The notes below the pieces were generated by a model, which saw nothing but the letters and a program-made list of their open reading frames with translations, was not told the DNA's origin and made no database searches. A stretch of 64,000 nucleotides of DNA from Mycobacterium sp. 236(2023) (lineage in GTDB: Bacteria > Actinomycetota > Actinomycetes > Mycobacteriales > Mycobacteriaceae), in assembly GCF_029623955.1 (NCBI RefSeq), contig NZ_JARSBP010000004.1, positions 744,001 through 808,000 on the forward strand, in the 5' to 3' direction. The first letter of the stretch is position 1. Each line of letters starts with the position of its first letter. Below, piece after piece: positions 27,895-39,657 of this stretch. Made by a program: the position numbers and the translations under genes.

Positions 27895-29178
27895 TCACAC
27901 AGTGCGCACCGGTTGCGCCGAGATCGATCGTGCGGGTACCACCGCACACAGTCGCGCAGCGACGACGGCCGCGAGGAACACACCGAGTGCCACCCACCCC
28001 GAGGGGTGGCCGAGGCCGAACTTGGCCATCGCCACGAGGGCCACGCCGCCCACGCAGACGAACACACCGGTCACGGTCGACCGGGCACCGGTCGCGGAGA
28101 CGAGTGTGTCCCACCACGGCAGCGGGCGACGCTCCAGCGGGGACAGCAACCGGAACAGGACGAACATGACAACCGCGAAGACGACGGCGCGCAGCGCCAG
28201 AAGCCACCAGAAATCGGGCGCGGCCACGTCGTAGGCGTCGAGACCGAACGCGCTGAGGGTGAACGCCGCGATCGCGATGGCGATGATGTGCCACAGATAG
28301 ATGGTCATCGCGCCGGCGTTGCCCGCCGCCACCACACGCCACACCCGCGGCCGCTGCGCCCAGCGCTGGATCGCACCGGCCAGGGCGATGAACGCACACG
28401 ACATCCACACACAGTGCAGTGCCAGGAGCAGCGTCGGAGGTCCGACGTTGGACACTTTCTCGGCGCCGGTCACGACGAGTGAGACCTCGTAGGGCCCGAA
28501 CGTGACGAGGGCCGGCGCTGCGGCGAACGCGGCCAGCCCCATGCATGCGGCGATGCGCCGACTGATCAGCTGTCGCGCGTAGGCCACGCCGATGACGACC
28601 GGGATCAGCCACACGATGACGAAATTGGCGGCCGACGATTCGGTGACGCCGGTCGCGAACCGGATGGCGTCCATGGCGGCGGCAGCGGCGAGCAGTCCGG
28701 TGAGGACGGCGGCAACGACACGGCCGCTCGACACCCGGACCAGTGCGGGGACGAAGGCCAGCGTGATCAGGTAGACGCCGAGGAACCACAGCAGCGCCAC
28801 ACTCTCTGCGCCGAGCCGGGCGGCCGAGTCGGCGCCGAGGATGAGGCAGGCCGCGAGCAGTGCCACCGACCATGCGGCCAGATACCAGAACACGGGACGA
28901 CACAGCCGCTGCGCCCGGGTGAACAACCATGAGCCCCAAGGAGTTCCGGCTCGGAAGCTGTAGGCGCCCGCGGCGCCGCCCGCCAGGAAGAACAGCGGCA
29001 TCACCTGGGCGAACCAGGTGAGCGGGGCGACGGCGGGCACCTCACCGATCAGGTTGCCGATGCGCACGCCGCCGCTGCCGATCGTGGCGAGCAGCAGCAC
29101 GCAGTGGCCGAACATCACGACGACGAGGGCGCCGAGGCGGGCGACGTCGACGGCGCGATCTCGCGTTGGCTGAGTCAT
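27895..29178 (-). CDS. Membrane acyltransferase (acyltransferase-3 family)
   Basis: 427 residues with about ten hydrophobic segments. The N-terminus (RDRAVDVARLGALVVVMFGHCVLLL) holds the R-x10-H pattern of acyltransferase-3 proteins, which move acyl groups onto sugars or lipids in the envelope. Other typical points are PLFFLAGGAAGAYSFR after TM2 and IYLWHIIAIAIAA near the end. Acceptor unknown. It follows the proline-rich membrane gene with 55 bases between, which include a hairpin. Confidence 0.82.
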   Translation of the reverse strand: MTQPTRDRAVDVARLGALVVVMFGHCVLLLATIGSGGVRIGNLIGEVPAVAPLTWFAQVMPLFFLAGGAAGAYSFRAGTPWGSWLFTRAQRLCRPVFWYLAAWSVALLAACLILGADSAARLGAESVALLWFLGVYLITLAFVPALVRVSSGRVVAAVLTGLLAAAAAMDAIRFATGVTESSAANFVIVWLIPVVIGVAYARQLISRRIAACMGLAAFAAAPALVTFGPYEVSLVVTGAEKVSNVGPPTLLLALHCVWMSCAFIALAGAIQRWAQRPRVWRVVAAGNAGAMTIYLWHIIAIAIAAFTLSAFGLDAYDVAAPDFWWLLALRAVVFAVVMFVLFRLLSPLERRPLPWWDTLVSATGARSTVTGVFVCVGGVALVAMAKFGLGHPSGWVALGVFLAAVVAARLCAVVPARSISAQPVRTV

Positions 29179-29186
29179 GAAACAAG

Positions 29187-29214
29187 CATGCCGGGCCGTC
29201 GCCGGCCCGGCATG
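29187..29214 (-). terminator. Hairpin between the proline-rich gene and the acyltransferase gene
   Basis: CATGCCGGGCC and GGCCCGGCATG form an exact 11-base stem with a 6-base loop, 20 bases after the stop at 29234 and 8 bases before the acyltransferase start. It is likely a terminator or attenuator. No U tract. Confidence 0.65.
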
Positions 29215-29233
29215 AGTAGTACTACGCCGTGTG

Positions 29234-30394
29234 TCAGGGCAGCGCGCTGAGGACGGAACCGATCGGACCGGCCGGAGCAGGCGCGGCTTGGGCGGGCACG
29301 TTGCCGGGCGTGGCCTGCCCGGAGATCGGGGACACCGGCACGTAGCCGGTGGCCGACGGTACTGAAGAAGAGGCGGAAGAGGCGGGCGACGCGGCGGATG
29401 TGACCGGCAGCGGCGGCCCGGCCTGCGGTCCGACCCCCGTCAGGTGCGGCACCCCGGTCTGGTTCTGCGCCGTCGACCCGAGACCCTGGACCGTCGGCAC
29501 ACCCGTAGCGACTTCGGCGGGCAGCAACGGTGTCGTCGCGACCTCCGTCTCGGTCTCGGCGGCGGTCTGGGGGACGGCGGCGGTGTACTCGGGCAGCTCC
29601 TCCACCTCGGGCAGCGCCTCGGCGACCGTCACCTCCGGTTCGACGATGGCCTCCGGCGCGGGTATGGGAGCGACGACAGCCTGAGGGACAGCCGGGAGCG
29701 CGGGTGCTGCCGGGACGGGGACGACGGCCGCAACAGACGCCGTTTCGGGCGTTTCCGGCGCGGACGACGGACCGCTGAGCAGTGCCCATCCGACGACTCC
29801 GGATACCGCGGCGACGAGGGCGACGCCCGCGGCCGACGCTGCCACCGGACGTGACACGGACGAGCCGACGTGGCGGACCCGGTCCGAGATGCGCAGCGCA
29901 GCTTCGCTGCTGGCCGACCTCAGGGCGGCGATGCGGCCACCGCCACCGGTAGGCATCCCGCCGCTGCGATCGTGGGGCACCCGGGCGGCGAGCCTGCCCA
30001 GGACGCCCTTGCCGTCGGCGTCGTCGAGGTCGGCACGCGCGGCACCGTAGGCCAGCACCATGTGCGGCGCGATGTGGCGGGCCGTCCGGTTACGTCCCTC
30101 GCGGGCGGCGTCCTCGGAGACGGTCTCGACGGTGTCGAAGCCGAAGAGGCGCAGCTTGGTCCGCAGACGGATGCCGTGCTGGCGTCCTTCGTCGTCCCAC
30201 ACCAGCCGGACACCGTCGATGTCCTGCTCGCTTTGCAGGGCGAAGGCTTGCACACTGCGTGCCGCCGCCCTGGCAATCTCGTTCACCGACTCCAGTGGCA
30301 CCACCTCGTCGGCGATGATGCTGCCGTCATAGGTGTCGACGAGCACCCAAACGGCACTACTTGCGGTCAAGGACAGACCCATTACCACGCGCAT
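29234..30394 (-). CDS. Proline-rich single-pass membrane protein (DUF7159-like), copy 2
   Basis: 386 residues from ATG 30394 with AGGGG upstream. The N-terminal domain (MRVVMGLSLTASSAVWVLVDTYDGS, GIRLRTKLRLFGFDTVETV, MVLAYGAARADL) is clearly paralogous to the protein at 15184-16185. A transmembrane helix follows (around VALVAAVSGVVGWALL), then a long Pro/Val/Glu-rich exterior. Both share the head motif GLSLT-x-VWVLVD. Function unknown; the exterior could span the cell wall. Confidence 0.75.
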   Translation of the reverse strand: MRVVMGLSLTASSAVWVLVDTYDGSIIADEVVPLESVNEIARAAARSVQAFALQSEQDIDGVRLVWDDEGRQHGIRLRTKLRLFGFDTVETVSEDAAREGRNRTARHIAPHMVLAYGAARADLDDADGKGVLGRLAARVPHDRSGGMPTGGGGRIAALRSASSEAALRISDRVRHVGSSVSRPVAASAAGVALVAAVSGVVGWALLSGPSSAPETPETASVAAVVPVPAAPALPAVPQAVVAPIPAPEAIVEPEVTVAEALPEVEELPEYTAAVPQTAAETETEVATTPLLPAEVATGVPTVQGLGSTAQNQTGVPHLTGVGPQAGPPLPVTSAASPASSASSSVPSATGYVPVSPISGQATPGNVPAQAAPAPAGPIGSVLSALP

Positions 30395-30539
30395 AACTAC
30401 CCCTAGACAGATGCCGGTGTTGGCTTGTAATCGGCACGCCTGCGACAGATGTTACGCGTGTGTCAGAACCAATTTCTCGCTGTACGGCGAAAAGACAATT
30501 AACCGTTGCGGCGAATTTTCCGTGGTAGCTGGCTGATTA

Positions 30540-32777
<2,238 letters not shown>

Positions 32778-32975
32778 GTGTGTGCTCTCCCGGCGTGTTG
32801 GTGAGTGTGGCGGTCGGCTCTTGTGGAGCTTCGCACCCTTCAGGCGCAGCGTACCGAAGAGCGAACCGACAGGGTCAGGCCACTACACCGACCCTCGCGG
32901 CCTCCCTCCAGACACGCTGGGGTCACGGTTGGTCGTGCATCGGCGCGTCGTTGACGCCAGCGAAAATCACGCCCT

Positions 32976-32989
32976 TACATTCGGCCGCA
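32976..32989 (+). promoter_or_regulatory. Candidate leaderless promoter of the lipoprotein gene
   Basis: TACATT (32976-32981) matches TANNNT and is followed by seven bases and ATG 32989. This supports that ATG over the far-upstream start codons in the same frame. Confidence 0.5.
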
Positions 32990-33846
32990 TGACCGACATG
33001 ACTCGGGCCGCGTTGGCAGGCCCTCTACGGTGCGGCGCTGCCGCGCTCTGGGTCGCCATCGCCGCGGCCGGATGCTCTTCTGCCCCTGCGAGCGAAGGTT
33101 CGGCAAACCCGGGAACCTCCCAGCCGGCCATCACCGGGTCGATCGACGACTGGCAGGCGGCCGTCTGCCGCGACGACACCGAGACGGCGTCGGGCACCCG
33201 CCACACCGTCGAGGGCACCACGTGCGTACCGCAAGACGGCGACGGCGTCGTGAACTTCGACCACTTCGAATCGGAGCCGTCGATGACGTCGGTGCTGTCC
33301 TGGCAGCCGTCCACGTATGTGGCGCACGCGGTTGTCGAAGGTAAGCCGTTGGCGATCTGGACGCCGTCCGGCGAGGCCGAGGACCTCGAACCGCTCAAGC
33401 AGTACGGCTTCACGCTGGCGTCCTATCAGTCGCCGTTGGTCGAAGCGCTGCCGGGCAGCACGGTCCCCGCCGCGGTCCCGGCAGTGTCATCGTCGGACGC
33501 GGTGACACTCCCAGCGAACCAGTACGGCTACGTCGTCGTGCAGACCTCGGCCGGCGACACCCAGTGCATCGTCGACACCACCTACGTCGGCTGCGAGACC
33601 GACGGCATGAACTGGGCGCAGCATGTCGATGGCAGCGGGCCCTATCACGGGGTGCGGATCAACCCGGACGGCACGGGTTCGTGGGTGGACGGGAACCTCG
33701 GTGCGCCGACACCGACGACGTTGGCCGACAAGCCCTACCGGGCGCAGGGGTGGACGATCGTGTCGAGCCCAGCGGGTATGCGGTTCACCAATGACAAGAC
33801 GGGCCACGGCGCCACCGTCAGCGCGGCGAAGGTGGAGACCTTCTAG
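32989..33846 (+). CDS. Lipoprotein of unknown function
   Basis: 285 residues from ATG 32989. A lipoprotein signal ends at Cys29 (AIAAAGCSS). The mature protein has paired cysteines (AVCRD / GTTCVP; TQCIVDTTYVGCETDGMNW) and a beta-rich C-terminal part (HGVRINPDGTGSWVDGNLG, GMRFTNDKTGHGATVS) that looks like a small lectin- or sensor-like fold. I recognise similar mycobacterial lipoproteins but no function. The frame is open upstream to 32752, opposite the icd2 start; not used. Confidence 0.7.
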   Translation: MTDMTRAALAGPLRCGAAALWVAIAAAGCSSAPASEGSANPGTSQPAITGSIDDWQAAVCRDDTETASGTRHTVEGTTCVPQDGDGVVNFDHFESEPSMTSVLSWQPSTYVAHAVVEGKPLAIWTPSGEAEDLEPLKQYGFTLASYQSPLVEALPGSTVPAAVPAVSSSDAVTLPANQYGYVVVQTSAGDTQCIVDTTYVGCETDGMNWAQHVDGSGPYHGVRINPDGTGSWVDGNLGAPTPTTLADKPYRAQGWTIVSSPAGMRFTNDKTGHGATVSAAKVETF

Positions 33847-33900
33847 ACGTTTGGCCGAACCTCTCGGCGGGGACCAAGTAGAGGCTGCCCTTACTCCTGA

Positions 33901-33917
33901 GGGCGGTTCACCCGCCC
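33901..33917 (+). promoter_or_regulatory. Leader hairpin just before the importer operon
   Basis: GGGCGG-TTCAC-CCGCCC forms a 6-base stem ending one or two bases before the GAGAGGAA ribosome site of the substrate-binding protein gene. It could restrict ribosome access or terminate upstream transcription. I saw no convincing IdeR box in this gap. Confidence 0.4.
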
Positions 33918-33929
33918 GAGAGGAACCCT

Positions 33930-34910
33930 ATGAGAGCGCGGACAACGGTCGCGCTTCTGCTCGTCATGCTGCTCACCGCTTGCGGGTCAGGCGGCGGCAC
34001 CGAGGCCGGTGAAGGCGGATGGTCCTACCTCTCCGGCGATGGCAAGACCTATACCGCCGAACAGGTTCCGACGCGCATCATCGCTCAGGGTGAGGCGGCG
34101 GCTGCGCTCATGAGTTTCGGCATCAAACCCGTCGGGGTGTTCCTCAACGAACCATTGGAGGACTCGAAGGCGCTGGCGGGAGTGAACCTCGACGGCGTCG
34201 AGATCCTCGGCGAGACCTGGGGTCAGATCGACGTCGAGCGCGCGGCCGCGCTGCGGCCCGACCTGATCGTCAGCGCGTACTGGCCGGTCGAGGAGGCCTA
34301 CGGCGGACTCGAAGAGGGCGTCGAAGAGAGCGCCAAGAAGGTCGGCGAACTCGCGCAGGTCGTCGGACCCACCACCGGCGAGTCCGTGCAGACGATGCTC
34401 GACGGTTTCGAGCAACTCGCGATCTCGCTGGGCGCCGACGTCGGCAGCCCCGACATCGCGAAGGACAAAGCCGATTTCGCCGCTGCCAGAGACCGGTTCA
34501 GCCAGGCGGTGGCGGCCAAACCGGGACTGGTCGCGATGGCGGCCTCCCCGACCGACGAACTGCTCTACGTCGCGGTGCCCGAGCATGCCGCCGAACTGAC
34601 CGACTTCAGCGATTGGGGAATGGACGTCCTGGTCCCCCGCGACCCCGATCCGGCGTTCCCGTACTGGGAGAACCTGAGCTGGGAGAACGCCGACAAGTAC
34701 CAGCCCGACCTGATCCTGTTCGACGACCGGACCTACGACTCGGCGATGGCCGCCGCGGACCGGCAGCCGACGTGGAAACGCATCGAGGCCGTGCAGGCGG
34801 GTGCGATCACGCCGTGGCCCGCCTTCTGGATCAGCACGTGGGCATCCTACGCCGACCAACTCAACCGCCTCAGCGACGCCGTCGACAAGGCGGACCCCGA
34901 CCTCACGTGA
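33930..34910 (+). CDS. ABC importer substrate-binding lipoprotein (Fe-siderophore/cobalamin type)
   Basis: 326 residues, ATG start with GAGAGGAA upstream. A lipoprotein signal ends at Cys18 (LLTACGSG). The rest follows the FepB/BtuF class: PTRIIAQGEAAAALMSFGIKPVGVF, LRPDLIVSAYW, a central helix, and YQPDLILFDDRTY, then ITPWPAFWISTWASYADQL near the end. It would deliver an iron chelate or related ligand to the two permeases downstream. First gene of a four-gene unit with four-base overlaps throughout. Ligand not determined. Confidence 0.85.
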   Translation: MRARTTVALLLVMLLTACGSGGGTEAGEGGWSYLSGDGKTYTAEQVPTRIIAQGEAAAALMSFGIKPVGVFLNEPLEDSKALAGVNLDGVEILGETWGQIDVERAAALRPDLIVSAYWPVEEAYGGLEEGVEESAKKVGELAQVVGPTTGESVQTMLDGFEQLAISLGADVGSPDIAKDKADFAAARDRFSQAVAAKPGLVAMAASPTDELLYVAVPEHAAELTDFSDWGMDVLVPRDPDPAFPYWENLSWENADKYQPDLILFDDRTYDSAMAAADRQPTWKRIEAVQAGAITPWPAFWISTWASYADQLNRLSDAVDKADPDLT

Positions 34911-35911
34911 CCCGCACCGCACGTTTGCGCACACTGCTGGTCGCTCTGCTGGCAGGTCTGGCGGTCGTGGCATTCTTCAGCGTGTCGGTGGGATCGCGCG
35001 ACGTCACGCTGATGACGGTGTGGTATGCGATCGTCGATTTCGATCCGCAGTCGACCTCGCAGACGGTGATCCGCGACATGCGAGTGCCGCGCACCCTCGT
35101 CGGTCTGCTGGCTGGCGTGGCGCTCGGGCTCGGCGGCGCCATTTTGCAGGGCGCCACCCGAAACCCATTGGCGGACCCGGGAATCATGGGAATCAACGCC
35201 GGGGCCGCCGCCGTCATCGTCACCGCCGTGCTGATCTTCGGCCCGACTCCGCTCAGCGTCTCGGTCGTGCTCGCCTTCCTCGGCGCAGGCGCGACAACGG
35301 CGCTCGTCTATCTGGTCGCGTCCTTCGGAAGGGAGGGTGCGACGCCGGTCAAGCTGGCGCTCGCCGGTGCTGCGGCAAGCGCCGGGTTGTACTCGGTGAC
35401 CACGGGTGTGGTGATGATGAACGTCGACGCCCTCAACGAGTTGCGCTTCTGGCAGGTCGGTTCGCTGGCAGGCCGATACTGGCCGGTGCTGATCCAGACG
35501 GCCCCGTTCCTGATCATCGGCGCGCTCGCCGCGCTGCTGTGCGGACGCCTGCTCAACGGGCTGTCGCTGGGCGATGACATGGCGGTCGCACTCGGCCAGA
35601 ACGTGCGGCGCACGCGGATCGGCCTGTTCGTCGCGGTGGCGGTGCTGTGCGGCGCGGCAACAGCGGCCTGCGGCCCGATCGTGTTCGTGGGCCTGGTGAT
35701 TCCGCACATCGCGCGGGCGATCTGCGGGCCCGATTACCGCTGGGTGCTGGCATTCACCGCGGTGCTCAGCCCGATGGTGTTGTTGACGGCCGACATCGTT
35801 GGCCGGCTGATCGCTCCGCCCGGCGAGGTTCAGGTGGGAGTCGTGCTCGGGGTGCTCGGTGCGCCGGCGTTCATCGCGCTCGTGCGGCGACGGGATCTGG
35901 CGGAACTGTGA
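34907..35911 (+). CDS. FecCD-family ABC permease 1
   Basis: 334 residues from GTG overlapping the previous stop. About nine to ten transmembrane segments with family motifs RVPRTLVGLLAGVALGLGGAILQGATRNPLADPGIMGINAGAA near the N-terminus and GPIVFVGLVIPHIARAICG toward the end, where the coupling helix meets the ATPase. It forms the membrane channel with the next permease for iron-siderophore-type uptake. Confidence 0.93.
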   Translation: MTRTARLRTLLVALLAGLAVVAFFSVSVGSRDVTLMTVWYAIVDFDPQSTSQTVIRDMRVPRTLVGLLAGVALGLGGAILQGATRNPLADPGIMGINAGAAAVIVTAVLIFGPTPLSVSVVLAFLGAGATTALVYLVASFGREGATPVKLALAGAAASAGLYSVTTGVVMMNVDALNELRFWQVGSLAGRYWPVLIQTAPFLIIGALAALLCGRLLNGLSLGDDMAVALGQNVRRTRIGLFVAVAVLCGAATAACGPIVFVGLVIPHIARAICGPDYRWVLAFTAVLSPMVLLTADIVGRLIAPPGEVQVGVVLGVLGAPAFIALVRRRDLAEL

Positions 35912-36930
35912 CGGTCGCAGCCACCGCCCGCATCGCGCGACGCCGCCGAGTCGTCGCGGTGACATCGGGGCTCGGGGTCATCGTCGCGGCTTTGCTGGTC
36001 GGCACAATGATGATCGGCGACGTCGCGCTCGGCCCCTGGGAGGTGTTCGCGGCCGTCACCCGCCTCGGTGACGACGCTGCCGTCGATTTCATCGTGCTCG
36101 AGTTGCGGCTGCCCACCGCGTCGACCGCACTGGTGGCCGGCGTGGCGCTCGGCGTGGCGGGCATGATCTTTCAGACACTGCTCGCCAACCCGTTGGCTTC
36201 GCCGGATCTCATCGGAATCTCTTCCGGCGCCAGTCTTTTCGCGGTCGGCTCGATCGTTTTCCTGCACGCCTCAGCGATCGTCGTGGCCGGAGCGGCGTTG
36301 TCAGGCGCGTTCCTCGCCGCGGCCCTGATCTACGTGCTGGCCTTCCGCGACGGGCTCACCGGCTACCGGTTCATCCTCGTCGGGATCGGTGTCACGGAGT
36401 TCGTGACGGCGCTCATCGCCTGGGTGCTCGCCAAGGCCGAGATCAACGACGCGCGGGAGGCGATGACGTGGCTCGTCGGTTCCGTCGGGCAGGCCGGTTC
36501 GCTGCAACTGCAACTGCTGGCCGGCGGCGTCGCGGTGCTGGTTCCGCTGGCAATGGCGGCAGGACGTATCCTGCGGCTTCTCGAACTGGGCGACGACAGT
36601 GCTCACGGACTCGGGTTGCGAGTCGAGGGGGCACGGCTGGCCATGATCGGCGTGGCGGTCACGCTGACGGCGCTGGCCACCGCTGCCGTGGGACCGCTCG
36701 CGTTCGTCGCGCTGACCGCCGGACCCATCGCCGCCAGGTTGTTGCGCGGCGCGGGAGTCGGCATTCTCTCGGCGGGTCTTGTCGGCGCCGTCGTGGTCCT
36801 GGCGGGTGACCTGGTCGCGGCGCACGCGCTGCCCGTTGCGCTCCCGACGGGTGTCGTCACCGGTGCGGTCGGCGCTCCATATCTGATCTGGCTGCTCGCC
36901 ACCGTGAACCGGGAAGGACGGGGAGGATGA
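35908..36930 (+). CDS. FecCD-family ABC permease 2
   Basis: 340 residues from GTG overlapping the previous stop. Family motifs: LRLPTASTALVAGVALGVAGMIFQTLLANPLASPDLIGISSGAS, and GPLAFVALTAGPIAARLLRG. Pairs with permease 1 in a heterodimeric channel, as in FepDG. The stop overlaps the ATPase start by four bases. Confidence 0.93.
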   Translation: MTVAATARIARRRRVVAVTSGLGVIVAALLVGTMMIGDVALGPWEVFAAVTRLGDDAAVDFIVLELRLPTASTALVAGVALGVAGMIFQTLLANPLASPDLIGISSGASLFAVGSIVFLHASAIVVAGAALSGAFLAAALIYVLAFRDGLTGYRFILVGIGVTEFVTALIAWVLAKAEINDAREAMTWLVGSVGQAGSLQLQLLAGGVAVLVPLAMAAGRILRLLELGDDSAHGLGLRVEGARLAMIGVAVTLTALATAAVGPLAFVALTAGPIAARLLRGAGVGILSAGLVGAVVVLAGDLVAAHALPVALPTGVVTGAVGAPYLIWLLATVNREGRGG

Positions 36931-37724
36931 CCACCGACCACCAACTCAAGGCCACCGGGTTGACGCTCGGGTACGGCGACACCGACGTGGTGCGCGATCT
37001 CAGCGTGGACATCCCTGCCGGCAAGGTGACCGTCATCGTCGGGGCGAACGCGTGCGGCAAGTCGACGCTGTTGCGCGGTCTGGCCCGGTTACTCAAACCG
37101 CGAAGCGGCACAGTCGAACTCGACGGCGACTCGGTGCATCAGATGGCCGGGACATCGGTCGCCAAGATCATCGGGCTGCTCCCCCAGTCCCCCGTGGCGC
37201 CGGACGGGATCACCGTCGCCGACCTCGTCGGCCGCGGCCGCTACCCCCATCAGGGCTGGTTCCGCAGATGGACCGCGGCCGACGACGCAGCCGTCGAGGA
37301 AGCACTGCGGGTCACGTCGACCAGCGTGCTCGCCGAACGCCCGCTGTCGTCGCTGTCGGGCGGTCAGCGCCAACGTGTCTGGGTGGCGATGGCGCTGGCG
37401 CAGCAGACCGACATCCTGCTGCTCGACGAGCCGACCACATACCTCGACATCAACCATCAGATCGAGTTGCTCGACCTGCTGACCGACTTGAATCGCACCA
37501 GGGGAACCACCGTCGTCATCGTGCTGCACGATCTGAACCTGGCGTTTCGATACGCCGACCACGTCATTGCGATGAAGGACGGCGCGATCGTGCGACAGGG
37601 ATCGCCTGCCGGCGTGGTCGACGCCGAACTGGTCGGCGCCGTGTTCGGCCTGGACTGCGTCGTCGTCGGCGACCCGCTCGGCGGCTCGCCGATGGTGGTG
37701 CCCCGCGGCCGTCACCATTCGTGA
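36927..37724 (+). CDS. ABC importer ATPase (FepC-like)
   Basis: 265 residues. Walker A GANACGKST, Q-loop LLPQSP, signature LSGGQRQRVW, Walker B DILLLDEPTTYLD, and switch His in IVLHDLNLAFRYAD. The TTYLDINHQIE stretch after Walker B is typical of the iron-siderophore importer ATPases. Drives uptake with the two permeases. Last gene of the coupled unit. Confidence 0.94.
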   Translation: MTTDHQLKATGLTLGYGDTDVVRDLSVDIPAGKVTVIVGANACGKSTLLRGLARLLKPRSGTVELDGDSVHQMAGTSVAKIIGLLPQSPVAPDGITVADLVGRGRYPHQGWFRRWTAADDAAVEEALRVTSTSVLAERPLSSLSGGQRQRVWVAMALAQQTDILLLDEPTTYLDINHQIELLDLLTDLNRTRGTTVVIVLHDLNLAFRYADHVIAMKDGAIVRQGSPAGVVDAELVGAVFGLDCVVVGDPLGGSPMVVPRGRHHS

Positions 37725-37788
37725 ACGCTGCACCACCGTAGGCGACCCTTAGTTGACGACACGGCGATCCGGGCATGGAATGGCAAGC

Positions 37789-38118
37789 ATGCAGAAGGTG
37801 TCGATCGAAGCGCTGGCCCGTCAGCAGTTGTCGCAAGCCGCCGCCAGTGGGCGCAACGCGGCCGACACCGTGGTCGGCGGTCACGAAAAAGTGCTGCGCC
37901 AGACCGTGATCGGCATGATGTCGGGCGCCGAACTCGGCGAACACGAGAACCCCGGCGAGGCGACGCTGTATGTGCTCAAGGGCTCGGTCCGGCTGGTCGC
38001 GGGCGATCAGGAGTGGGACGCTCGCACCGGTGACATGCTGCTGATCCCCGACACCAGGCACTCGTTGGTGGCGCTGGCGGATTCGGCGCTGCTGCTGACC
38101 GTCGCGAAGGTGTCCTGA
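37789..38118 (+). CDS. Small cupin-domain protein
   Basis: 109 residues from ATG 37789 (MQKVSIEALARQQLSQAAAS); ATG 37780 and upstream codons are also in frame. Single cupin barrel: GMMSGAELGEHENPGEATLYVLKGSVRLVAGDQEWDARTGDMLLIPDTRHSLVALADS. The usual metal-binding His/Glu positions are mostly kept (His and Glu in GEHENPGEA, His in TRHSL). Such proteins bind or convert small molecules; the ligand is unknown. Six bases separate its stop from the convergent permease gene. Confidence 0.75.
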   Translation: MQKVSIEALARQQLSQAAASGRNAADTVVGGHEKVLRQTVIGMMSGAELGEHENPGEATLYVLKGSVRLVAGDQEWDARTGDMLLIPDTRHSLVALADSALLLTVAKVS

Positions 38119-38124
38119 CGGGTC

Positions 38125-39504
38125 TCAGCGTGAGACGAGTTCACCCTTCCGGGCATGCCGGCGATGCACGACCACACCCGCGGTGACGATGAACGCGGCC
38201 GACACCACCGACAGCGCGATGGCCTGCTGCTGATCGGGGTCGAACGCCATCAGCACGAGCACCAGGACGATCAGCCCGATCACGGCCACCGTCAGATACG
38301 GGAACAGCCACATCCGCACGGCGGGTTTCTCCCCGGCCGCGCGCATGGACCGTCCGAGCACGAACTGACTCGCGGCGATCGCCAGATAGACGAACAGCGC
38401 CACGGCTCCGCTAGTCGCCAGCAGATAGCCGAAGATCTTTTCCGGTAGCAGGTAGTTGCCGATGACGGCGAGGAACCCGACGATCATCGACGCCAGCACC
38501 GCAACCCACGGAACACCGTTGCGCGTCAGCTTTTTCACCGCCTGGGGCGCATCCCGGCGCTCGGCGAGCGAGAAGAGCATCCGCGATGCGGTGTAGAGCG
38601 CGGAGTTCAGACACGACGCCACCGCGGTCAGGATGACGAGGTCCATGATGAGCTTGGAACCGGGAATCCCGATGGCTTCCAACGTCGTCTGATAGGACCC
38701 GTCGGCGAGCTGGTCATACGGCATCAGCGCGACGATGACGAAGATGGAGCCGATGTAGAACAGCGAGATCCGCCAGATCACCGAGTTGACCGCGCGGGAG
38801 ATGCCCGATTCCGGATTGGGTGATTCGGCGGCCGCGATGGTGACGATCTCGGTGCCCATGAACGAGAACATCGTGATGAGCATCGCCGCGACGACTGCGC
38901 CGAAACCGTTGGGCATGAAGCCATCCGGTTCCCAGAGGTGATGAATGCCGCTGACCTCGGAGTCAGGGATGAGCCCGAAGATGGCGGCCGCGCAGATCCC
39001 GATGAAAGCGACGATGGCGACGACTTTGATGAGCGCGAACCAGAATTCGAATTCCCCGTAGTTGCCGACACTGATCAGGTTGGTGATGGTCAGCAGCAGG
39101 GTCACGGCGAGAGCCCAGATCCACTGCGCTCCCCCGACGAGGTTGGTCAGGATGTCCGCGGCGGCAGTGGCTTCGACAGGGATGACGAGCACCCAAAACC
39201 ACCAGTACAACCAACCGATCGAGAATCCTGCCCACCCGCCGAGCGCCCGATCGGCATACACCGAGAAGGACCCGGTGTCGGGGTTGGCGACGGCCATCTC
39301 CCCCAGCATCCGCATCACCAGGACGACCAGGGTGCCCGCCATCAGATAGGACAGGATGACGGCGGGTCCGGCTTCTTCGATCGCGTTGGCCGATCCGACG
39401 AACAGGCCGGCCCCGATGATCCCGGCGATCGAGATCATCGTGATGTGTCTGGGCTTCAGGCTGGTCCCCAAGCCAACGTTTCCGGGCCTATCATTTCCGG
39501 CCAT
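38125..39504 (-). CDS. Amino acid permease (APC family, GabP-like)
   Basis: 459 residues, about twelve transmembrane helices. The N-terminus LKPRHITMISIAGIIGAGLFVGSANAI and the loop MRMLGEMAVANPDTGSFSVYADRALG are hallmarks of the amino acid transporter subfamily that includes GabP, ProY and AnsP. GTEIVTIAAAESPNPESGI in TM6-loop also fits. Proton-coupled uptake of an amino acid or GABA is likely; the exact substrate is not readable. Single gene. Confidence 0.88.
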   Translation of the reverse strand: MAGNDRPGNVGLGTSLKPRHITMISIAGIIGAGLFVGSANAIEEAGPAVILSYLMAGTLVVLVMRMLGEMAVANPDTGSFSVYADRALGGWAGFSIGWLYWWFWVLVIPVEATAAADILTNLVGGAQWIWALAVTLLLTITNLISVGNYGEFEFWFALIKVVAIVAFIGICAAAIFGLIPDSEVSGIHHLWEPDGFMPNGFGAVVAAMLITMFSFMGTEIVTIAAAESPNPESGISRAVNSVIWRISLFYIGSIFVIVALMPYDQLADGSYQTTLEAIGIPGSKLIMDLVILTAVASCLNSALYTASRMLFSLAERRDAPQAVKKLTRNGVPWVAVLASMIVGFLAVIGNYLLPEKIFGYLLATSGAVALFVYLAIAASQFVLGRSMRAAGEKPAVRMWLFPYLTVAVIGLIVLVLVLMAFDPDQQQAIALSVVSAAFIVTAGVVVHRRHARKGELVSR

Positions 39505-39643
39505 TGCACACGCCCCCTCGGTCGTTTACGCGTGCCGCGCTGCACAAGACAGACCGCACGCATTCCCGGAACGCGTCGCAACGAAACCGATGACGCTTGG
39601 GACGCGTTGCCGCCAATTGCCATCTGAGGCGCAACGCTGACAT

Positions 39644-39657
39644 TAAGGTGCTCTCCG
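39644..39657 (+). promoter_or_regulatory. Candidate leaderless promoter of the exported protein gene
   Basis: TAAGGT (39644-39649) fits TANNNT and is followed by seven bases and GTG 39657. The same spacing is seen before 3331 and 32989. Confidence 0.4.

Noticed and set aside
33847..33929. IdeR (iron) box before the ABC importer
   Set aside because: The best alignment to the 19-base consensus had under half of the positions matching.
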